Shown here one piece after another: positions 60,297 through 64,000 of a stretch of DNA of 64,000 nucleotides. The stretch's first letter is position 1. Each line of letters begins with the position of its first letter. Under the pieces are notes generated by a model that saw nothing but the letters and a program-made list of their open reading frames with translations, searched no databases and was not told where the DNA came from. The position numbers and the translations under genes are program-made. This DNA is from Bacteroidota bacterium (GTDB lineage Bacteria; Bacteroidota; Bacteroidia; B-17B0; Aurantibacillaceae), in contig JAFLBH010000002.1 of the NCBI GenBank assembly GCA_017303905.1, positions 620,001 to 684,000 on the forward strand, written 5' to 3'.

Positions 60297-60957
60297 TTTT
60301 CTTCTTTGGCGTTATTTTATAAGTAAACAACATTTGTAACACATTGTTGTAATATCCCTTATTGAAAGTTCTTGCTAATATATTATTGTAATAAGGCGCG
60401 AAGTTTCCTCCAAACGGACGTGTCGTCATAAAGGAGTTACTGCATCTTAACTCAAAGGCGAGCTTGGGCATTATATTCATACCCATCCCAACATTGACAC
60501 TGTAATCATATTTTTGAAAAGGAAACATACCAGTTAGGCTACCTATTTCACTTTCTTCAACATAATTAATAAGATAGGCAAAAGCTCCTCCGATGGTTAA
60601 AAAAACTCTTTTGGTATTGTACTTTAACATCAATGGAACTTCTACATAATTTAAGTTCACATAATAAAAACGATAATCAAATTTTTCAGGGTTTTGGTTC
60701 CTGCGTGAGCCTTTTTGAATAAATGTAATTCCAAAATCGGCATCCAATACTTTATTTAATTTGGCTTCAATCAGCAAACCACCCATAAATCCCAATTTAT
60801 TATAGCCCGCGTAATTATCGCCATGAATTTGGCTGGCCGTTAAGCCCAAAGCCGGCATCAAAGCAAATTTTTGCTCCTGCGCCTTTAAGGCTGAAAAGGC
60901 TATACAAAGGAAAAATATGAGGGTTCTGGCTTTCAAAAAAATCTGATAATCACTCAA
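60277..60957 (-). CDS. PorT-family-like outer-membrane beta-barrel protein
   Basis: The 226-residue protein starts with SDYQIFLKARTLIFFLCIAF, a signal sequence ending before QEQKFALMPALGLTASQIHG. Alternating short strands with Gly/Tyr (YNKLGFMGGLLIEAKLNKVL, ADFGITFIQKGSRRN, VEVPLMLKY, VNVGMGMNIMPKLAFELRCS) are typical of the outer-membrane beta-barrel superfamily that includes PorT. A T9SS assembly role is possible but not shown. Confidence 0.78.
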   Translation of the reverse strand: MSDYQIFLKARTLIFFLCIAFSALKAQEQKFALMPALGLTASQIHGDNYAGYNKLGFMGGLLIEAKLNKVLDADFGITFIQKGSRRNQNPEKFDYRFYYVNLNYVEVPLMLKYNTKRVFLTIGGAFAYLINYVEESEIGSLTGMFPFQKYDYSVNVGMGMNIMPKLAFELRCSNSFMTTRPFGGNFAPYYNNILARTFNKGYYNNVLQMLFTYKITPKKKSESAQN

Positions 60958-61058
60958 ATTTACGACTTTTTAAACTTTTTTTTTAAATTAGATTAAACCT
61001 TCAACAGTTCCTATCGTCAAAAGTTCAAATTCGTTAAAACACAAATAAAATATACGTT

Positions 61059-62015
61059 ATGAAAACAAGAAAATTAGTATTTGGATTAACAGCCTTTATT
61101 TTAGCAGGATCGCTAACATTAACGAGCTGTAAGAAAAAACAAAAAGAGGAAGAAGAAGAACCAGATACCGAACAAGGTACCATTAGCGACAATAACTTAG
61201 CTGAAAGCTTCATGAATGATGTGGCAGCTATGGGTTCTCAGGCTTCTGAAAACACTACCCTTACTACCTACAAACAAGGCTTTAATGGCGTTGTTTCTGT
61301 TCCGATGGAGCTAAACAGTTTAATGGCTGCAGCTTGCGCTACTTTGAGCTTTAACACAGGAGCAAAGACATTTACTGTTGATTTTGGTTCAGGATGTTTA
61401 TGTGCTGATAACAGAACGCGTTCAGGTCAATTGTATTTTGATTATTCAATGTCTACAAATACTATAACGCCGATTTACTACCGCACACCGGGCTTTAAAA
61501 TGTCTGTTACCTCTAACAATTACGTGGTAGATAATTATACCGTTACCATTTCAAATAAAACCATTGAAAATACTACACCGATGAGTATTCCAACCGGTAC
61601 AAATCCGGGTACTAATTTAACCTGGAGCGTTAGTGCAAATGTGAGTATTGCTAAACCTAGCAACGGAGGTACTGTAACCTGGAATTGTTCACGTACAAAG
61701 GAATTATTAAATACTAATGATCCAAATTGCTATAAAGGTCAGGCCTTCCCTATCGACTGGACAAAAGCTAAAGTTCGCTTAAATGGTAGTGCGAGCGGCA
61801 TGACTGCAGGTGGTGAAAATTACACAGCTACAATTACTAACCTGGTTCGTGATTTCGGTGGATGTAAAATTGGAAACATGTACCCTTTCATTTCAGGAAA
61901 TTTAGATTTCACGCCTGGAACCCGTCCTACCCGTTACATCAATTACGGTTCAGGAAGCTGTGATAGAAACGCTACAGTAACCATTAAAGGCATCACTTAC
62001 TCTTTCAATTTCTAA
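61059..62015 (+). CDS. Surface-type lipoprotein, paralogue of 33808-34854
   Basis: The 318-residue protein has a lipoprotein signal (LAGSLTLTSC) and a very acidic stretch right after the lipidated Cys (CKKKQKEEEEEPDTEQGT), like a surface lipoprotein export tag. The rest is beta-rich, with YRTPGFKMSVTSNNYVVDNY and the C-terminal VTIKGITYSFNF shared with the protein at 33808. Two CxC-type cysteines (CLCADN) are seen. Function is unknown. Confidence 0.75.
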   Translation: MKTRKLVFGLTAFILAGSLTLTSCKKKQKEEEEEPDTEQGTISDNNLAESFMNDVAAMGSQASENTTLTTYKQGFNGVVSVPMELNSLMAAACATLSFNTGAKTFTVDFGSGCLCADNRTRSGQLYFDYSMSTNTITPIYYRTPGFKMSVTSNNYVVDNYTVTISNKTIENTTPMSIPTGTNPGTNLTWSVSANVSIAKPSNGGTVTWNCSRTKELLNTNDPNCYKGQAFPIDWTKAKVRLNGSASGMTAGGENYTATITNLVRDFGGCKIGNMYPFISGNLDFTPGTRPTRYINYGSGSCDRNATVTIKGITYSFNF

Positions 62016-62037
62016 TTTTCATTATTAAATAAATAAT

Positions 62038-62069
62038 AAGCCCCGAGGTTTTTACTCGGGGCTTTTTTT
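62038..62069 (+). terminator. Terminator after the second lipoprotein
   Basis: AAGCCCCGAG (62038-62047)/CTCGGGGCTT (62055-62064) with a T run has nearly the same stem sequence as the terminator at 34875-34907 after the paralogue. On the minus strand it ends near the stop of the T9SS gene. Confidence 0.9.
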
Positions 62070-63894
62070 ATTGCTTCACTAATTTTTGAGAGCCGTAAAC
62101 CTCTTTATCCGAGAATATCTTCAAGAAATAAATCCCCGAAGGAAGTGGATTCAAGGTAAATGAAAAGCGTTGCTTGCCCGGTTTAATGTATTCACTTAAT
62201 AAAGTTTTCATTTCTTTACCCTGCACATCGAACAATTTGAAATGAATGGTCTCCGCATTTTTGTTTTCAAACTCAACGCTAATTAAATTCTCAAATGGAT
62301 TTGGAAATACAGACGCATTCTCGTTTTCTTTTACTTCATTTATTCCGGTGATGGCATTCAATCCAATCTCAGCAATCCAGGTAGCATGTCTTCTTGCAGA
62401 AGTACCAACTAATTGTCCGTAATAACCACTCATCCACACCTTCCCTGTTTCGTTATATTTTCTTTGTGAACCTGAATAATCGCCCCAGCGTTCAAGCGTG
62501 GCTGATAATACATCGACATACGTTGTGCCGTTTTTGATTCCAAATACGGCCGAATAATTTCCGGCAGCATCCGATTTCATGGCCGAACATCCTGCACTAA
62601 CGGTTGGCGCACAATGGTTGAAGCTAATAATGGATGTGTGATCGGTAGATGATGAACCTACATAAGAAATATTCGGGTAACCAAAATCCATTACCGGATG
62701 TCCCAGAATATTTCCTGTAACCGTTGGCGTAGTTGTTGCATAACCATCAATCACGCCATGATATACGGCACAAAAATTGGTAGCGGGGTCTTTTGTATTA
62801 TGTACATATTGAATTTTATTATTTTCGATAAACGCTCCTAACACCCTGGCATCATTGGTTGCAAATAAATGTGGAAGTGTTTGACGCGCATCCGGTGGCA
62901 TTGAATAAGGAACGCTCGCGTTTGTTAACTTAACCGTAAGTGTTTGACCGGGTGCATTAGCTGTATCTGAAATATCGATGACAAAAACAGAATCGCAGTT
63001 AACACCAAAATTCTTATTACTCAAAAAATATTGTTGCGGACCATATAAAGTACTTCCGCCTTTAACAGGACAAATATTTCGAATATTATTTCCGGCATAT
63101 TGAATGTTATTATGCAATTGTGTAGTTAAAGGTTGTCCGGCATAACCATTGGCTTTGTTTATTTGCCAAATAACGGTTTCATTGAAACTGGTTTGCCATG
63201 TACCACCCGGATTTAAAAGATTAATAGTTAGAAATAATTCCTTTTGCGAAAACGAAATCATAGGGTAATCCGACCATAAATTATTATTGAAAGGATTGCC
63301 CGGAATCATGTAAAAATTCCAGTTACCTTTTGGATCGTTTGTTTGAGAGAAAGCCACAACTATTGTACTCGTTGCAGGCGTGAAACCGTTTAAAAACACC
63401 AATGCAAATCTATCTGCAATTGGATCATAGGCTACTTTAGGATCGAAAGCTTGCGAAAAAGTTCCTAAGGGTGTTGAGAAAGCAGAAAGGGAAACTACCC
63501 CTTTTGAAGAATCTACCACACAATCGTGAAAATAAATAAGTGTATTAGAAACAGAAACGATTTTACAATTGTTAGAAACAGCGATATCATTGTCATTAGG
63601 CGTTGAATTACCAAAAGGATTTCCCAAGAAATTCTTTCCTAAAAAAATCGGACTCAAGGTACCGCTGGGTGAAGCAATTTTTGAATTCGATGGTGCATTT
63701 AAATTCATTTTCGATTTATCAGGAATACCTCCCGGCACAGGTTTTTCGATGCATTGAAGAGCCGTAAAATAATCTTCCTTTACATCAGAAAAATTGATGG
63801 TTGCCTTTTTAGGGATAATAAAATTAGTGCTATGACTTTGTGCTGATAATCCAACAGGAAATAAAAACAAAGCCAAATAGTAAATCGCTTTCAT
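62068..63894 (-). CDS. Secreted protein with T9SS sorting domain
   Basis: The 608-residue protein has a signal peptide (IYYLALFLFPVGLSAQ), a large beta-rich body with patterns such as GKNFLGNPFGNSTPNDNDIA, VAYDPIADRFALVFLNGF and VGSSSTDHTSIISFNH, and a Por-type sorting domain (ASVFPNPFENLISVEFENKN, FKLFDVQGKEMKTLLSE, LPSGIYFLKIFSDKEVYGSQ). It would be exported by T9SS. The ligand or enzyme activity is unknown. Confidence 0.87.
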   Translation of the reverse strand: MKAIYYLALFLFPVGLSAQSHSTNFIIPKKATINFSDVKEDYFTALQCIEKPVPGGIPDKSKMNLNAPSNSKIASPSGTLSPIFLGKNFLGNPFGNSTPNDNDIAVSNNCKIVSVSNTLIYFHDCVVDSSKGVVSLSAFSTPLGTFSQAFDPKVAYDPIADRFALVFLNGFTPATSTIVVAFSQTNDPKGNWNFYMIPGNPFNNNLWSDYPMISFSQKELFLTINLLNPGGTWQTSFNETVIWQINKANGYAGQPLTTQLHNNIQYAGNNIRNICPVKGGSTLYGPQQYFLSNKNFGVNCDSVFVIDISDTANAPGQTLTVKLTNASVPYSMPPDARQTLPHLFATNDARVLGAFIENNKIQYVHNTKDPATNFCAVYHGVIDGYATTTPTVTGNILGHPVMDFGYPNISYVGSSSTDHTSIISFNHCAPTVSAGCSAMKSDAAGNYSAVFGIKNGTTYVDVLSATLERWGDYSGSQRKYNETGKVWMSGYYGQLVGTSARRHATWIAEIGLNAITGINEVKENENASVFPNPFENLISVEFENKNAETIHFKLFDVQGKEMKTLLSEYIKPGKQRFSFTLNPLPSGIYFLKIFSDKEVYGSQKLVKQ

Positions 63895-63937
63895 GTGATA
63901 GGTTTTATGTAACTAAGATATAAAAAAGCAAGTAAAA

Positions 63938-64000
63938 TCAAAACTTCACTTCACAGCCGGGTAACATGGCGCGAATTTCTTCGATATATTCCTTACTCAT
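63938..64000 (-). CDS. C-terminal end of a gene running in from the right edge
   Basis: On the minus strand the frame is open from the window edge to TGA at 63938-63940, giving a tail SKEYIEEIRAMLPGCEVKF. The pattern is like the last segment of Bacteroidota leucine-rich repeat proteins (..EELRKLLPNCEIKF type), which is weak evidence. Its start lies outside the window unless the ATG at the edge is the start. Confidence 0.5.
   Translation of the reverse strand: MSKEYIEEIRAMLPGCEVKF

Noticed and set aside
1-64000. CRISPR array
   Set aside because: No short regularly spaced repeats were found; repeats present are the 70-bp, 99-bp and palindromic types described.

Overview
The window looks like chromosomal DNA of a Bacteroidota bacterium. 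The evidence is three secreted proteins with type IX secretion (T9SS) C-terminal sorting domains, a SusC/TonB-type receptor, Bacteroidota-restricted families (DUF4199, DUF4290, DUF5683), lipoproteins with short lipoboxes, no purine-rich Shine-Dalgarno sequences, and promoter elements of the Bacteroidota type (TTG, about 17-23 bp, TAnnTTTG). Most of it is ordinary housekeeping DNA, densely packed with short or overlapping gene junctions.

Layout. 1-6.1 kb (minus): two tandem TPR signalling proteins (the first cut by the window edge, the second with a PP2C/SpoIIE phosphatase domain), purC, a sugar GHMP kinase and yajQ. 6.2-9.5 kb (plus): VanX-like dipeptidase, NDH-2-like dehydrogenase and fumarylacetoacetase. 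9.55-10.07 kb is a non-coding, strongly palindromic block with 20-bp terminal inverted repeats. 10.1-11.7 kb: a T9SS cargo protein. 11.77-12.00 kb: a candidate minus-strand ncRNA divergent from recA (12.2-13.3 kb).

13.5-17.7 kb is an AT-rich accessory island: two coupled tiny genes, a 99-bp perfect direct repeat leading into a group-II-like reverse transcriptase without visible intron RNA, a thioredoxin-fold protein, and tiny membrane or lipoprotein genes. 17.7-20.0 kb: metallo-beta-lactamase-fold enzyme, hydrolase-like protein and lipoprotein. 20.0-20.7 kb: a polyvalent-protein-type kinase split by one in-frame stop but with a near-ideal promoter. 20.8-25.8 kb: lipoprotein, DUF4199, rho, P460-like lipoprotein, a conserved small protein and purB.

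25.9-29.7 kb is a thiamine uptake locus: TPP riboswitch, pnuT-like transporter, NadR-like P-loop kinase, second TPP riboswitch, TonB receptor. Together these would carry thiamine over the outer membrane and the inner membrane and probably trap it by phosphorylation. 29.7-36.6 kb: SDR protein, membrane protein, mtaB, a small sorting-domain-like protein, ispE, a lipoprotein, grpE-dnaJ. 36.7-41.8 kb (minus) is an operon DUF4290-murA-tlpA plus two OmpA proteins carrying degenerate thioredoxin domains; MurA has Asp at the usual catalytic Cys. 41.9-56.9 kb: sucD, a patatin/beta-barrel protein, an orphan ABC permease, tpiA-prmA, trxB, envelope proteins, dacB, yihY/brkB, DUF5683, dapB and a methyltransferase. 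57-64 kb: GT39-like protein, tRNA-Ser(GGA) followed by nested hairpins, GNAT, ubiX, a beta-barrel protein, a lipoprotein paralogous to the one at 33.8 kb, a T9SS protein and the end of one more gene.

Family names come from motifs read by eye; no database search was run.
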